Assembly: GCF_051014685.1 (NCBI RefSeq)
Contig: NW_027478420.1
Location: 558,001 to 622,000, forward strand
DNA length: 64,000 nucleotides
Direction of reading: 5' to 3'
From: Ptiloglossa arizonensis
Lineage: Eukaryota > Arthropoda > Insecta > Hymenoptera > Colletidae
Each line of letters begins with the position of its first letter. Within the stretch, counting starts at the first letter, position 1. The position numbers and the translations under genes are program-made. The notes under the pieces were generated by a model. That model did no database searches. It saw only the letters and a list, made by a program, of their open reading frames with translations, and was not told where the DNA came from. This document shows, piece after piece, positions 28,401 to 43,342 of this stretch.

Positions 28401-30010
28401 CGTATAACGTACAACGTATCACGTATAACGTATATCCTATAACGCATAACGTATATTCTATAACGCATAACGTATAGCGTATAACGTATAACGTATACCG
28501 TATAACGTATAACGTATAACGTATAACGTATAACGTATAACGTATAACGTATAACGTATAACGTATAACGTATAACGTATAACGTATAACGTATAACGTA
28601 TAACGTATAACGTATAACGCATAACGTATAACACATAACGTACAACGTATAACGTATAGCGTATAACGTATAACGTATAACGTATAACGTACAACGTATA
28701 ACGTCTAACGTTTAACGCATAACGTACAACGAATAACGTATAACGTATAACGTATAACGTATAGCGTATAACGTATAACGTATAACGTACAACGTATCAC
28801 GTATAACGTATATCCTATAACGCATAACGTATATCCTATAACGCATAACGTATAGCGTACAACGCATAACGTATACCGTATAACGTATAACGTATAACGT
28901 ATAACGTATAACGTATAACGTATAACGCATAACGTATAACGTATAACGTATAACGTATAACGTATAATGTATAACGTATAGCGTATAACGTATAACGTAT
29001 AACGTATAACGTATAACGTATAACGTATAACGTATACCGTATAACGTATAACGTATAACGTATAACGTATAACGTATAACGTATAACGTATAACGTATAA
29101 CGTATAACGTATAACGTATAACGTATAACGTATAACGTATAACGTATAACGTATAACGTATAACGTATAACGTATAACGTATAACGTATAACGTACAACG
29201 TATCACGTATAACGTATATCCTATAACGCATAACGTATAGCGTACAACGCATAACGTATACCGTATAACGTATAACGTATAACGTATAACGTATAACGTA
29301 TAACGTATAACGTATAACGTATAACGTATAACGTATACCGTATAACGTATAACGTATATCGTATAACGTATAACGTATAACGTATAACGTATAAAGAATA
29401 ACGTATAACGTATAACGAATCACGTATAACGTATAACGTATAACGTATAACGTATAACGTATAACGCATAACGTATAACGCATAACGTACAACGTATAAC
29501 GTATATCCTATAACGCATAACGTATAGCGTACAACGCATAACGTATACCGTATAACGTATAACGTATAACGTATAACGTATAACGTATAACGTATAACGT
29601 ATAACGTATAACGTATAACGTATAACGTATAACGTATAACGTATAACGTATAACGTATAACGTATAACGTATAACGTATAACGTACAACGTATCACGTAT
29701 AACGTATATCCTATAACGCATAACGTATATCCTATAACGCATAACGTATAGCGTACAACGCATAACGTATACCGTATAACGTATAACGTATAACGTATAA
29801 CGTATAACGTATAACGTATAACGTATAACGTATAACGTATAACGTATAACGTATAACGTATAACGTATAACGAATAACGTATAACGTATAACGTATAACG
29901 TATAACGTATAACGTATAACGTATAACGTATAACGTATAACGTATAACGTATAACGTATAACGTATAACGCATAACGTATAACGCATATCGTATAACGTA
30001 TAACGTGTAA
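28401..30010. repeat. S-module block
   Basis: tatattc near 28,455 and tctaacg, tttaacg, cataacg, tacaacg, aataacg near 28,704 are followed by tatatcc pairs with tatagcg+tacaacg+cataacg at about 28.81, 29.22, 29.51 and 29.71 kb. tataaag+aataacg is near 29,393. The first 0.5 kb matches 18.4-18.9 kb at an offset of 9,969 bp. Confidence 0.82.
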
Positions 30011-31452
30011 CGTACAACGTATAGCGTATAACGTATAACGTATTACATATTACATATAACGTATAACGTACAACGTATAACGTATAACATACAACGTCTA
30101 ACGTTTAACGTATAACGTACAACGTATAACGTATAACGTATAACGTATAACGTATAACGTATCACGTATAACGTATAACGTATAACGTATAACGTATAAC
30201 GTATAACGTATAACGTATAACGTATAATGTGTAACGTATAACGTATGACGTATAACGTATTACGTATTTCGTATAACCTATAACGTCTAACGTATAACGT
30301 ATAACGTATAACGTGTAACGTATAACGTATAACGAATAACGTATAACGTATAACGTATAAAGTATAACGTATAACGTATAACGTATAACGTATAACGTAT
30401 AACGTATAACGTTAAACGTATAACGTATAGCGTATAACGTATAACGTATAACGTATAACGTATAACGTATAACGTATAACGTATAACGTATAACGTATAA
30501 CGCATAACGTATAACGTATAACGTATAACGTATAACGTATAACGTATAACGTATAACGCATAACGTATAACGTATAACATATAACGTATAACGTATAACG
30601 TATAACGTATAACGTATAACGTATAACGTATAACGTACAACGTATAACGTTTAACGTATATCGTATAACGTATAACGTATAACGTATAGCGTATAACGTA
30701 TAACGTATAACGTATAACGTATAACGTATAACGTATAACGTACAACGTATCACGTATAACGTATATCCTATAACGCATTACGTATATCCTATAACGCATA
30801 ACGTATAGCGTACAACTCATAACGTATACCGTATAACGTATAACGTATCACGTATAAGGTATGACCTATAACGCATAACGTATAGCGTATAACGCATAAC
30901 GTATAACGTATAACGTATAACGTATAACGTATAACGTATAACGTATAACGTATAACGTATAAAGTATAACGTATAACGTATAACGTATAACGTATAACGT
31001 ATAACGTATAACGCATAACGTATTACATATAACGTATAACGTATAACGTATAACGTATAACATATAACGTATAACGTATAACGTATAACGTATAACGTAT
31101 AACGTATAACGTATAATGTATAACGTATAACGTATAACGTATAACGTATAACGTATAACGTATAACGTATAACGTATAACGTATGACGTATCACGTATAA
31201 GATATGACCTATAACGTATACCGTATAACGTATAACGTATAACGTATAAAGTATAACGTATAACGTATAACGTATAACGTATAACGTATAACGTATAACG
31301 CATAACGTATTACATATAACGTATAACGTATAACGTATAACGTATAACGTATAACGTATAACGTACAACGTATAACGTTTAACGTATATCGTATAACGTA
31401 TAACGTATACCGTATAACGTATAACGTATAACGTATAACGTATAACGTATAA
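30011..31452. repeat. T-module block
   Basis: tattaca pairs, tctaacg+tttaacg, tataatg+tgtaacg (30,226), ttaaacg (30412), tttaacg+tatatcg and tacaact (about 30,811) repeat the 25.3-26.3 kb block. Single differences include tacaacg in place of tataacg after tataaca. From about 31,050 an extra run of about 126 bp precedes tataaga+tatgacc. Confidence 0.82.
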
Positions 31453-32530
31453 CGCATAACGTATAACGCATAACGTACAACGTATAACGTATAGCGTATA
31501 ACGTATAACGTATAACGTACAACGTATAACGTCTAACGTTTAACGCATAACGTACAACGAATAACGTATAACGTATAACGTATAACGTATAGCGTATAAC
31601 GTATAACGTATAACGTACAACGTATCACGTATAACGTATAACGTATAACGTATAACGTATAACGTATAACGTATAACGTACAACGTATAACGTATAACGT
31701 ATATCGTATAACGTATAACGTATAACGTATAACGTTTAACGTATATCGTATAACGTATAACGTATAACGTATAAAGAATAACGTATAACGTATAACGAAT
31801 CACGTATAACGTATAACGTATAACGTATAACGTATAACGCATAACGATTAACGCATAACGTACAACGTATAACGTATAGCGTATAACGTATAACGTATAA
31901 CGTACAGCGTATAACGTATAACGTATAACGTATAACGTATAACGTATAACGTATAACGCATAACGTATAACGTATAACGTATAACGTATAACGTATAACG
32001 TATAACGCATAACGTATAACGCATAACGTACAACGTATAACGTATAGCGTATAACGTATAACGTATAACGTACAACGTATAACGTCTAACGTTTAACGCA
32101 TAACGTACAACGAATAACGTATAACGTATAACGTATAACGTATAGCGTATAACGTATAACGTATAACGTACAACGTATCACGTATAACGTATAACGTATA
32201 ACGTATAACGTATAACGTATAACGTATAACGTACAACGTATAACGTATAACGTATATCGTATAACGTATAACGTATAACGTATAACGTTTAACGTATATC
32301 GTATAACGTATAACGTATAACGTATAACGTATAAAGAATAACGTATAACGTATAACGAATCACGTATAACGTATAACGTATAACGTATAACGTATAACGC
32401 ATAACGATTAACGCATAACGTACAACGTATAACGTATAGCGTATAACGTATAACGTATAACGTACAGCGTATAACGTATAACGTATAACGTATAACGTAT
32501 AACGTATAACGTATAACGCATAACGTATAA
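31453..32530. repeat. Tandem pair of about 560-bp S-derived modules
   Basis: tctaacg, tttaacg, cataacg, tacaacg, aataacg lies at 31532 and 32085. tataaag+aataacg lies at 31770 and 32330. The rare unit attaacg lies at 31847 and 32407, and tacagcg follows both. The offset is 553-560 bp, with a one-unit difference inside. Confidence 0.84.
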
Positions 32531-33250
32531 CGTATAACGTATGACGTATCACGTATAAGGTATGATCTATAACGCATAACGTATAGCGTATAACGCATAA
32601 CGAATAACGTATAACGTATAACGTATAACGTATAACGTATAACGTATAACGTATAACGTATAACGTATAACGTATAACGTATAACGTATAACGTATAACG
32701 TATAACGTATAACGTATAACGTATAACGTATAACGTATAACGTATAACGCATAACGTATAACGTATAACGTATAACGTATAACGTATAACGTATAACGTA
32801 TAACGTATAACGTATAACGTATAACGTATAACGTATAACGTATAACGTATAACGTATAACGTATAACGTATATCCTATAACGCATAACGTATAACGTATA
32901 ACGTATATCGTATAACGTATAACGTATAACGTATAACGTATAACGTATAACGTATAACGTATAACGTATAACGTATAACGTATAACGTATAACGTATAAC
33001 GTATAACGAATAACGTATAACGTATAACGTATAAAGTATAACGTATAACGTATAACGTATAACGTATAACGTATAACGTATAACGCATAACGTATAACGC
33101 ATAACGTATAACGTATAACGTATAACGTATAACGTATGACGTATAACGTATAACGTATAACGTATAACGTATAACGTATAACGTATAACGTATAACGTAT
33201 AACGCATAACGTATAACGCATATCGTATAACGTATAACGTGTAACGTATA
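32531..33250. repeat. Long near-perfect runs with sparse variants
   Basis: A tatgacg, tatcacg, tataagg, tatgatc cluster near 32,540 is followed by about 23 perfect units to a cataacg near 32,749. tatatcc, cataacg, tatatcg lies near 32,872, then aataacg and tataaag near 33,010-33,030. This stretch has a close copy at 60.2-60.9 kb. Confidence 0.78.
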
Positions 33251-34414
33251 ACGTATAGCGTATAACGTATAACGTATTACATATTACATATAACGTATAA
33301 CGTACAACGTATAACGTATAACATATAACGTCTAACGTTTAACGTATAACGTACAACGTATAACGTATAACGTATAACGTATAACGTATAACGTATAACG
33401 TATCACGTATAACGTATAACGTATAACGTATAACGTATAACGTATAACGTATAACGTATAACGTGTAACGTATAACGTATAACGTATAACGTATAACGTA
33501 TAACGTATAACGAATAACGTATAACGTATAACGTATAAAGTATAACGTATAACGTATAACGTATAACGTATAAAGTATAGCGTACAACGCATAACGTATA
33601 CCGTATAACGTATAACGTAACACGTATAAGGTATGACCTATAACGCATAACGTATACCGTATAACGCATAACGTATAACGTATAACGTATAACGTATAAC
33701 GTATAACGTATAACGTATAACGTATAACGTATAACGTATAACGTATAACGTATAACGTATAACGTATAACGAATAACGTATAACGTATAACGTATAACGT
33801 ATAACGTATAACGTATAACGTATAACGTATAACGTATAACGTATAACGTATAACGTATAACGTATAACGCATAACGTATAACGCATAACGTATAACGCAT
33901 ATCGTGTAACGTATAACGTGTAACGTATAACGTATAGCGTATAACGTATAACGTATAACGTATAACGTATAACGTATAACGTATAACGTATAACGTATAA
34001 CGTATAACGTATAACGTATAACGTATAACGTATAACGTATAACGTATAACGTATAACGTATAACGTATAACGTATAACGTATAACGTATAACGTATAACG
34101 TATAACGTATAACGTATAACGTATAACGTATAACGTATAACGTATAACGTATAACGTATAACGTATAACGTATAACGTATAACCTATAACGTATAACGTA
34201 TAACGTATAACGTATAACGTATAACGTATAACGTATAACGTATAACGTATAACGTATAACGAATAACGTATAACGTATAACGTACAACGAATAAAGTATA
34301 ACGTATAACGTATAACGTATAACGTATAACGTATAACGTATAACGTATAACGTATAACGTATAACGTATAACGTATAACGTATAACGTATAACGTATAAC
34401 GTATAACGTATAAC
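33251..34414. repeat. T-derived block ending in an R-module tail
   Basis: tattaca pair, tataaca, tctaacg+tttaacg and tatcacg open the block. There is no ttaaacg. tatagcg+tacaacg and tataagg+tatgacc lie near 33.58-33.64 kb. Positions 33,940-34,177 are 34 perfect units, the second longest perfect run I noted. tataacc (34,178) and tacaacg+aataaag (about 34,284) are the tail of an R module without its cagaacg part. Confidence 0.78.
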
Positions 34415-35215
34415 GTCAAACGTATAACGTATACCGTATAACGTATAACATATAACGTCTAACGTTTAACGCATAACGTACAACGTATAACGTATAACGT
34501 ATAACGTATCACGTACAACGTATCACGTATAACGTATAGTATATCCTATAACGCATAACGTATATCCTATAACGCATAACGTAAAGCGTATAACGCACAA
34601 CGTATACCGTATAACGTATAACGTATAACGTATAACGTATAACGTATAACGTATAACGTATAACGTATAATGTATGACGTATCACGTACGAGGTATTACC
34701 TATAACGTATACCGTATAACGTATAACGTATAACGTATAACGAATAACGTATAACGTATAACGTATAACGTATAACGTATAACGCATAACGTACAACGTA
34801 TAACGTATAGCGTATAACGTATAATGTATAACGTATAACGTATAACGTATAACGTATAACGTATAACGTATAACGTATAACGTATAACGTATAACGTATA
34901 ACGTATAACGTATAAGGTATAACGTATAACGTATAACGTATAACGTATAACGTATAACGTATTACGTATAACGTATAACGTATAACGTATAACGTATAAC
35001 GCATAACGTACAACGTATAACGTATAACGTATAACGTATAACGTATAACGTATAACGTATAACGTATAACGTATAACGTATAACGTATAACGTATAACGT
35101 ATAACGTATAACGTATAACGTATAACATATAACGTATAACGTATAACGTATAACGTATAACGTATAACGTATAACGTATAACGTATAACGTATAACGTAT
35201 AACGTATAACGCATA
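34415..35215. repeat. Q module with a 126-bp internal deletion
   Basis: tcaaacg is at 34415 but tatag already at 34535, only 120 bp later. The second tctaacg, tttaacg, cataacg, aacaacg group and its following run are missing. tacgagg+tattacc is at 34687. From tatag on it matches 40,056-40,735 at a fixed offset of 5,521 bp. Confidence 0.86.
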
Positions 35216-36040
35216 ACGTATAACGTATAACGTGTAACGAAGAACGTATAACGAATAACGTAAAACGTATGACGTATTACATATTACGTATAACGTGTAG
35301 CGTATAACGTATGACGTATAACGTATAACGTATAACGTATAACGTATAACGTGTAACGTATAATGTATTATGTATAACCTATAACGTCTAATGTATAACG
35401 TATAACGTATATCGTATAACGTATAATGTATAACGTATAACGCATAACGTATTACATATAACGTATATCGTATAACGTATAACGTATAACGTATAACGTA
35501 TAACGTATAACGTATAACGTATAACGTATAACGTATAACGTATAACGTATAATGTATAACGTATAACGTATAACGTATAACGTATTACGTATAACGTATA
35601 ACGTATAACGTATAACGTATGACGTATCACGTATAAGGTATGACCTATAACGTATACCGTATAACGTTTAACGTATAACGTATAACGTATAACGTATAAC
35701 GTATAGCGTATTACGTATAACCTATAACGTCTAACGTATAGCGTATAACGTATATCGTATAACGTATAACGTGTTACGTATAATGTATTATGTATAACCT
35801 ATAACGTCTAATGTATAACGTATAACGTATAACGTATAACGTATAACGTATAACGTATAAAGAATAACGTATAACGTATAACGAATCACGTATAAAGTAT
35901 AACGTATAACGTATAACGTATAACGCATAACGTATAACGCATAACGTACAACGTATAACGTATATCCTATAACGCATAACGTATAGCGTACAACGCATAA
36001 CGTATAACGTATAACGTATAACGTATAACGTATAACGTAT
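35216..36040. repeat. P module followed by a short S fragment
   Basis: aagaacg is at 35240 and tattatg+tataacc at about 35366 and 35786. The 546 bp from start to second tattatg is one unit longer than usual. tataaag+aataacg, aatcacg, tatatcc and tatagcg+tacaacg+cataacg follow at 35.85-36.00 kb. The same P-S fusion occurs at 40.7-41.5 kb. Confidence 0.86.
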
Positions 36041-37250
36041 AACGTATACCGTATAACGTATGACGTATCACGTACGAGGTATGACCTATAACGTATACCG
36101 TATAACGTATAACGTATAACGTATAACGAATAACGTATAACGTATAACGTATAACGTATAACGTATAACGTATAACGTATAACGTATAACGTATAACGCA
36201 TAACGTATAACGCATAACGTACAACGTATAACGTATAGCGTATAACGTATAACGTATAACGTATAACGTATAACGTATAACGTATAACGTATAACGTATA
36301 ACGTATAACGTATAACGTATAACGTATAACGTATAACGTATATGGTATATCCTATAAAGCATAACGTATAACGTATAACGTATATCGTATAAAGTATAAC
36401 GTATAACGTATAACGTATAACGTATAACGTATAACGTACAACGTATAACGTATAACGTATAACGTATAACGTATAACGTATAACGTATAACGCATAACGT
36501 ATAACGCATATCGTATAACGTATAACGTGTAACGTACAACGTATAGCGTGTAACGTATAACGTATTACATATTACATATAACGTATAACGTACAACGTAT
36601 AACGTATAACATATATCGCAGAACGTATACCGTATAACGTATAACGTATAACGTATAACGTATAACGTATAACGTATAACGCATAACGTATAACGTATAA
36701 CGTATAACGTATAACGTATAACGTATAACGTATAACGTATAACGTATAACGTATAACGTATAACGTATAACGTATAACGTATAACGTATAACCTATAACG
36801 TATAACGTATAACGTATAACGTATAACGTATAACGTATAACGTATAACGTATAACGTATAACGTATAACGAATAACGTATAACGTATAACGTACAACGAA
36901 TAAAGTATAACGTATAACGTATAACGTATAACGTATAACGTATAACGTATAACGTATAACGTATAACGTATAACGTATAACGTATAACGTATAACGCATA
37001 ACGTATAACGTATAACGTATAACGTATAACGTATAACGTATAACGTATAACGTATAACGTATAACGTATAACGTATAACGTATAACGTATAACGTATAAC
37101 GTATAACCTATAACGTATAACGTATAACGTATAACGTATAACGTATAACGTATAACGTATAACGTATAACGTATAACGTATAACGTATAACGTATAACGT
37201 ATAACGTATTACATATTACATATAACGTATAACGTACAACGTATAACGTA
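36041..37250. repeat. R module with extended tail
   Basis: tacgagg+tatgacc is at 36073. A distinctive tatatgg precedes tatatcc+tataaag at 36346, and cagaacg is at 36619 (273 bp). tacaacg+aataaag is near 36,890. A second tataacc and a tattaca pair at 37.1-37.2 kb come from another R copy, giving a partial internal duplication. Confidence 0.85.
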
Positions 37251-37910
37251 TAATGTATTATGTATAACCTATAACGTCTAATGTATAACGTATAACGTAT
37301 ATCAGATAACGTATAATGTATAACGTATAACGCATAACGTATTACATATAACGTATATCGTATAACGTATAACGTATAACGTATAACGTATAACGTATAA
37401 CGTATAACGTATAACGTATAACGTATAACGTATAATGTATAACGTATAACGTATAACGTATAACGTATAACGTATAACGTATAACGTATAACGTATAACG
37501 TATGACGTATCACGTATAAGATATGACCTATAACGTATACCGTATAACGTATAACGTATAACGTATAACGTATAACGTATAGCGTATTACGTATAACCTA
37601 TAACGTCTAACGTATAGCGTATAACGTATATCGTATAACGTATAACGTGTTACGTATAATGTATTATGTATAACCTATAACGTCTAATGTATAACGTATA
37701 ACGTATATCGTATAACGTATAATGTATAACGTATAACGCATAACGTATTACATATAACGTATATCGTATAACGTATAACGTATAACGTATAACGTATAAC
37801 GTATAACGTATAACGTATAACGTATAACGTATAACGTATAACGTATAACGTATAACGTATAACGTATAACGTATAACGTATAACGTATAACGTATAACGT
37901 ATAACGTATA
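37251..37910. repeat. P module lacking aagaacg
   Basis: tattatg+tataacc with tctaatg is at 37257 and 37662. Between them are tataaga+tatgacc (about 37,517) and the tatagcg, tattacg, tataacc group. A catatcg-like unit reads tatatca near 37,299, seen only here. The join to the preceding R tail replaces the usual tgtaacg entry. Confidence 0.82.
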
Positions 37911-38690
37911 TCCTATAAAGCATAACGTATAACGTATAACGTATATCGTATAACGTATAACGTATAACGTATAACGTATAACGTATAACGCATAACGTAT
38001 AACGCATATCGTATAACGTATAACGTATAACGTATAACGTATAACGTATAACGTATAACGTATAACGTATAACGTATAACGTATAACGTATAACGTATAA
38101 CGTATAACGCATAACGTATAACGTATAACGCATAACGTATAACGTATAACGAATAACGTATAACGTATAACGTATAACGTACAACGTATAACGTATAACG
38201 TATAACGTATAACGTATAACGTATAACGTATAACGTATAACGTATAACGTATAACGTATAACGTATAACGTATAACGTATAACGTATAACGTATAACGTA
38301 TAACGCATAACGTATAACGTATAACGCATAACGTATAACGTATAACGAATAACGTATAACGTATAACGTATAACGTACAACGTATAACGTATAACGTATA
38401 ACGTATAACGTATAACGTATAACGTATAACGTATAACGTATAACGTATAACGTATAACGTATAACGTATAACGTATAACGTATAACGTATAACGTATAAC
38501 GTATAACGTATAACGTATAACGTATAACGTATAACGTATAACGTATAACGTATAACGTATAACGTATAACGTATAACGTATATCCTATAACGCATAACGT
38601 ATTACGTATAACGTATATCGTATAACGTATAACGTATAACGTATAACGTATAACGTATAACGTATAACGTATAACGTATAACGTATAACG
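37911..38690. repeat. Near-homogeneous TATAACG stretch
   Basis: Apart from tatatcc+tataaag at about 37,912, a few cataacg and aataacg units and tatatcc at 38,580, this is perfect array. The run 38,383-38,579 is 28 perfect units. It carries no module. Confidence 0.82.
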
Positions 38691-39809
38691 TACAACGTAT
38701 CACGTATAACGTATATCCTATAACGCATAACGTATATTCTAAAACGCATAACGTATAGCTTATAACGTATAACGTATACCGTATAACGTATAACGTATAA
38801 CGAATAACGTATAACGTATAACGTATAACGTATAACGTATACCGTATAACGTATGACGTATCACGTACGAGGTATGACCTATAACGTATACCGTATAACG
38901 TATAACGTATAACGTATAACGAATAACGTATAACGTATAACGTATAACGTATAACGTATAACGTATAACGTATAACGTATAACGTATAACGCATAACGTA
39001 TAACGCATAACGTACAACGTATAACGTATAGCGTATAACGTATAACGTATAACGTATAACGTATAACGTATAACGTATAACGTATAACGTATAACGTATA
39101 ACGTATAACGTATAACGTATATGGTATATCCTATAAAGCATAACGTACAACGTATAACGTATATCGTATAAAGTATAACGTATAACGTATAACGTATAAC
39201 GTATAACGTATAACGTACAACGTATAACGTATAACGTATAACGTATAACGTATAACGTATAACGTATAACGCATAACGTATAACGCATATCGTATAACGT
39301 ATAACGTGTAACGTATAACGTATAGCGTGTAACGTATAACGTATTCAATATTACATATAACGTATAACGTACAACGTATAACGTATAACATATATCGCAG
39401 AACGTATACCGTATAACGTATAACGTATAACGTATAACGTATAACGTATAACGTATAACGCATAACGTATAACGTATAACGTATAACGTATAACGTATAA
39501 CGTATAACGTATAACGTATAACGTATAACGTATAACGTATAACGTATAACGTATAACGTATAACGTATAACGTATAACCTATAACGTATAACGTATAACG
39601 TATAACGTATAACGTATAACGTATAACGTATAACGTATAACGTATAACGTATAACGAATAACGTATAACGTATAACATACAACGAATAAAGTATAACGTA
39701 TAACGTATAACGTATAACGTATAACGTATAACGTATAACGTATAACGTATAACGTATAACGTATAACGTATAACGTATAACGTATAACGTATAACGTATA
39801 ACGTATAAC
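38691..39809. repeat. R module with complete 5' part
   Basis: tacaacg, tatcacg, tatatcc, tatattc, taaaacg and tatagct (about 38,754) lead to tacgagg+tatgacc at 38866. tatatgg precedes tatatcc+tataaag at 39125; cagaacg is at 39398 (273 bp). A tattcaa unit near 39,343 is found only here. tataacc is at about 39,574 and aataaag near 39,684. Confidence 0.86.
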
Positions 39810-40734
39810 GTCAAACGTATAACGTATACCGTATAACGTATAACATATAACGTCTAACGTTTAACGCATAACGTACAACGTATAACGTATAACGTATAAC
39901 GTATAACGTATAACGTCTAACGTTTAACGCATAACGAACAACGTATAACGTATAACGTATAACGTATAACGTATAACGTATAACGTATAACGTATAACGT
40001 ATAACGTATAACGTATAACGTATAACGTATCACGTACAACGTATCACGTATAACGTATAGTATATCCTATAACGCATAACGTATATCCTATAACGCATAA
40101 CGTAAAGCGTATAACGCACAACGTATACCGTATAACGTATAACGTATAACGTATAACGTATAACGTATAACGTATAACGTATAACGTATAATGTATGACG
40201 TATCACGTACGAGGTATTACCTATAACGTATACCGTATAACGTATAACGTATAACGTATAACGAATAACGTATAACGTATAACGTATAACGTATAACGTA
40301 TAACGCATAACGTACAACGTATAACGTATAGCGTATAACGTATAATGTATAACGTATAACGTATAACGTATAACGTATAACGTATAACGTATAACGTATA
40401 ACGTATAACGTATAACGTATAACGTATAACGTATAAGGTATAACGTATAACGTATAACGTATAACGTATAACGTATAACGTATTACGTATAACGTATAAC
40501 GTATAACGTATAACGTATAACGCATAACGTACAACGTATAACGTATAACGTATAACGTATAACGTATAACGTATAACGTATAACGTATAACGTATAACGT
40601 ATAACGTATAACGTATAACGTATAACGTATAACGTATAACGTATAACATATAACGTATAACGTATAACGTATAACGTATAACGTATAACGTATAACGTAT
40701 AACGTATAACGTATAACGTATAACGTATAACGCA
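39810..40734. repeat. Q module
   Basis: tcaaacg is at 39810, tatag at 40056 and tacgagg+tattacc at 40208, with 246 and 152 bp spacings. It retains the second tctaacg, tttaacg, cataacg, aacaacg group lost from the 34.4 kb copy. Confidence 0.87.
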
Positions 40735-41570
40735 TAACGTATAACGTATAACGTGTAACGAAGAACGTATAACGAATAACGTAAAACGTATGACGTATTA
40801 CATATTACGTATAACGTGTAGCGTATAACGTATGACGTATAACGTATAACGTATAACGTATAACGTATAACGTGTAACGTATAATGTATTATGTATAACC
40901 TATAACGTCTAATGTATAACGTATAACGTATATCGTATAACGTATAATGTATAACGTATAACGCATAACGTATTACATATAACGTATATCGTATAACGTA
41001 TAACGTATAACGTATAACGTATAACGTATAACGTATAACGTATAACGTATAACGTATAACGTATAACGTATAATGTATAACGTATAACGTATAACGTATA
41101 ACGTATTACGTATAACGTATAACGTATAACGTATAACGTATGACGTATCACGTATAAGGTATGACCTATAACGTATACCGTATAACGTTTAACGTATAAC
41201 GTATAACGTATAACGTATAACGTATAGCGTATTACGTATAACCTATAACGTCTAACGTATAGCGTATAACGTATATCGTATAACGTATAACGTGTTACGT
41301 ATAATGTATTATGTATAACCTATAACGTCTAATGTATAACGTATAACGTATAACGTATAACGTATAACGTATAACGTATAAAGAATAACGTATAACGTAT
41401 AACGAATCACGTATAAAGTATAACGTATAACGTATAACGTATAACGCATAACGTATAACGCATAACGTACAACGTATAACGTATATCCTATAACGCATAA
41501 CGTATAGCGTACAACGCATAACGTATACCGTATAACGTATAACGTATAACGTATAACGTATAACGTATAA
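40735..41570. repeat. P module followed by a short S fragment
   Basis: aagaacg is at 40761 and tattatg+tataacc at about 40887 and 41307 (546 bp). tataaag+aataacg, aatcacg, tatatcc and tatagcg+tacaacg+cataacg+tataccg end it. It copies 35.2-36.0 kb, offset 5,521 bp. Confidence 0.87.
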
Positions 41571-43342
41571 CGTATATCCTATAACGCATAACGTATTACG
41601 TATAACGTATATCGTATAACGTATAACGTATAACGTATAACGTATAACGTATAACGTATAACGTATAACGTATAACGTATAACGTACAACGTATCACGTA
41701 TAACGTATATCCTATAACGCATAACGTATATTCTAAAACGCATAATGTATAGCTTATAACGTATAACGTATACCGTATAACGTATAACGTATAACGTATA
41801 ACGTATAACGTATAACGTATAACGTATAACGTATAACGTATACCGTATAACGTATGACGTATCACGTACGAGGTATGACCTATAACGTATACCGTATAAC
41901 GTATAACGTATAACGTATAACGAATAACGTATAACGTATAACGTATAACGTATAACGTATAACGTATAACGTATAACGTATAACGTATAACGCATAACGT
42001 ATAACGCATAACGTACAACGTATAACGTATAGCGTATAACGTATAACGTATAACGTATAACGTATAACGTATAACGTATAACGTATAACGTATAACGTAT
42101 AACGTATAACGTATAACGCATAACGTATAACGCATATCGTATAACGTATAACGTGTAACGTATAACGTATAGCGTGTAACGTATAACGTATTACATATTA
42201 CATATAACGTATAACGTACAACGTATAACGTATAACATATATCGCAGAACGTATACCGTATAAAGTATAACGTATAACGTATAACGTATAACGTATAACG
42301 TATAACGCATAACGTATAACGTATAACGTATAACGTATAACGTATAACGTATAACGTATAACGTATAACGTATAACGTATAACGTATAACGTATAACGTA
42401 TAACGTATAACGTATAACCTATAACGTATAACGTATAACGTATAACGTATAACGTATAACGTATAACGTATAACGTATAACGTATAACGTATAACGAATA
42501 ACGTATAACGTATAACGTACAACGAATAAAGTATAACGTATAACGTATAACGTATAACGTATAACGTATAACGTATAACGTATAACGTATAACGTATAAC
42601 GTATAACGTATAACGTATAACGCATAACGTATAACGTATAACGTATAACGTATAACGTATAACGTATAACGTATAACGTATAACGTATAACGTATAACGT
42701 ATAACGTATAACGTATAACGTATAACGTATAACCTATAACGTATAACGTATAACGTATAACGTATAACGTATAACGTATAACGTATAACGTATAACGTAT
42801 AACGTATAACGTATAACGTATAACGTATAACGTATTACATATTACATATAACGTATAACGTACAACGTATAACGTATAACATATATCGCAGAACGTATAC
42901 CGTATAACGTATAACGTATAACGTATAACGTATAACGTATAACGTATAACGTATAACGCATAACGTATAACGTATAACGTATAACGTATAACGTATAACG
43001 TATAACGTATAACGTATAACGTATAACGTATAACGTATAACGTATAACGTATAACGTATAACGTATAACGTATAACGTATAACCTATAACGTATAACGTA
43101 TAACGTATAACGTATAACGTATAACGTATAACGTATAACGTATAACGTATAACGTATAACGTATAACGTATAACGTATAACGAATAACGTATAACGTATA
43201 ACGTACAACGAATAAAGTATAACGTATAACGTATAACGTATAACGTATAACGTATAACGTATAACGTATAACGTATAACGTATAACGTATAACGTATAAC
43301 GTATAACGTATAACGTATAACGTATAACGTATAACGTATAAC
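41571..43342. repeat. R module with internally duplicated core
   Basis: The 5' part has tatattc, taaaacg, tataatg-type cataatg and tatagct near 41.73-41.75 kb, then tacgagg+tatgacc at 41867. cagaacg occurs twice, at 42245 and 42889, without tatatcc+tataaag in front. The first is followed by a distinctive tataaag soon after tataccg. tacaacg+aataaag is near 42,518 and 43,204. Most of the segment recurs 1,664 bp downstream. Confidence 0.86.
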
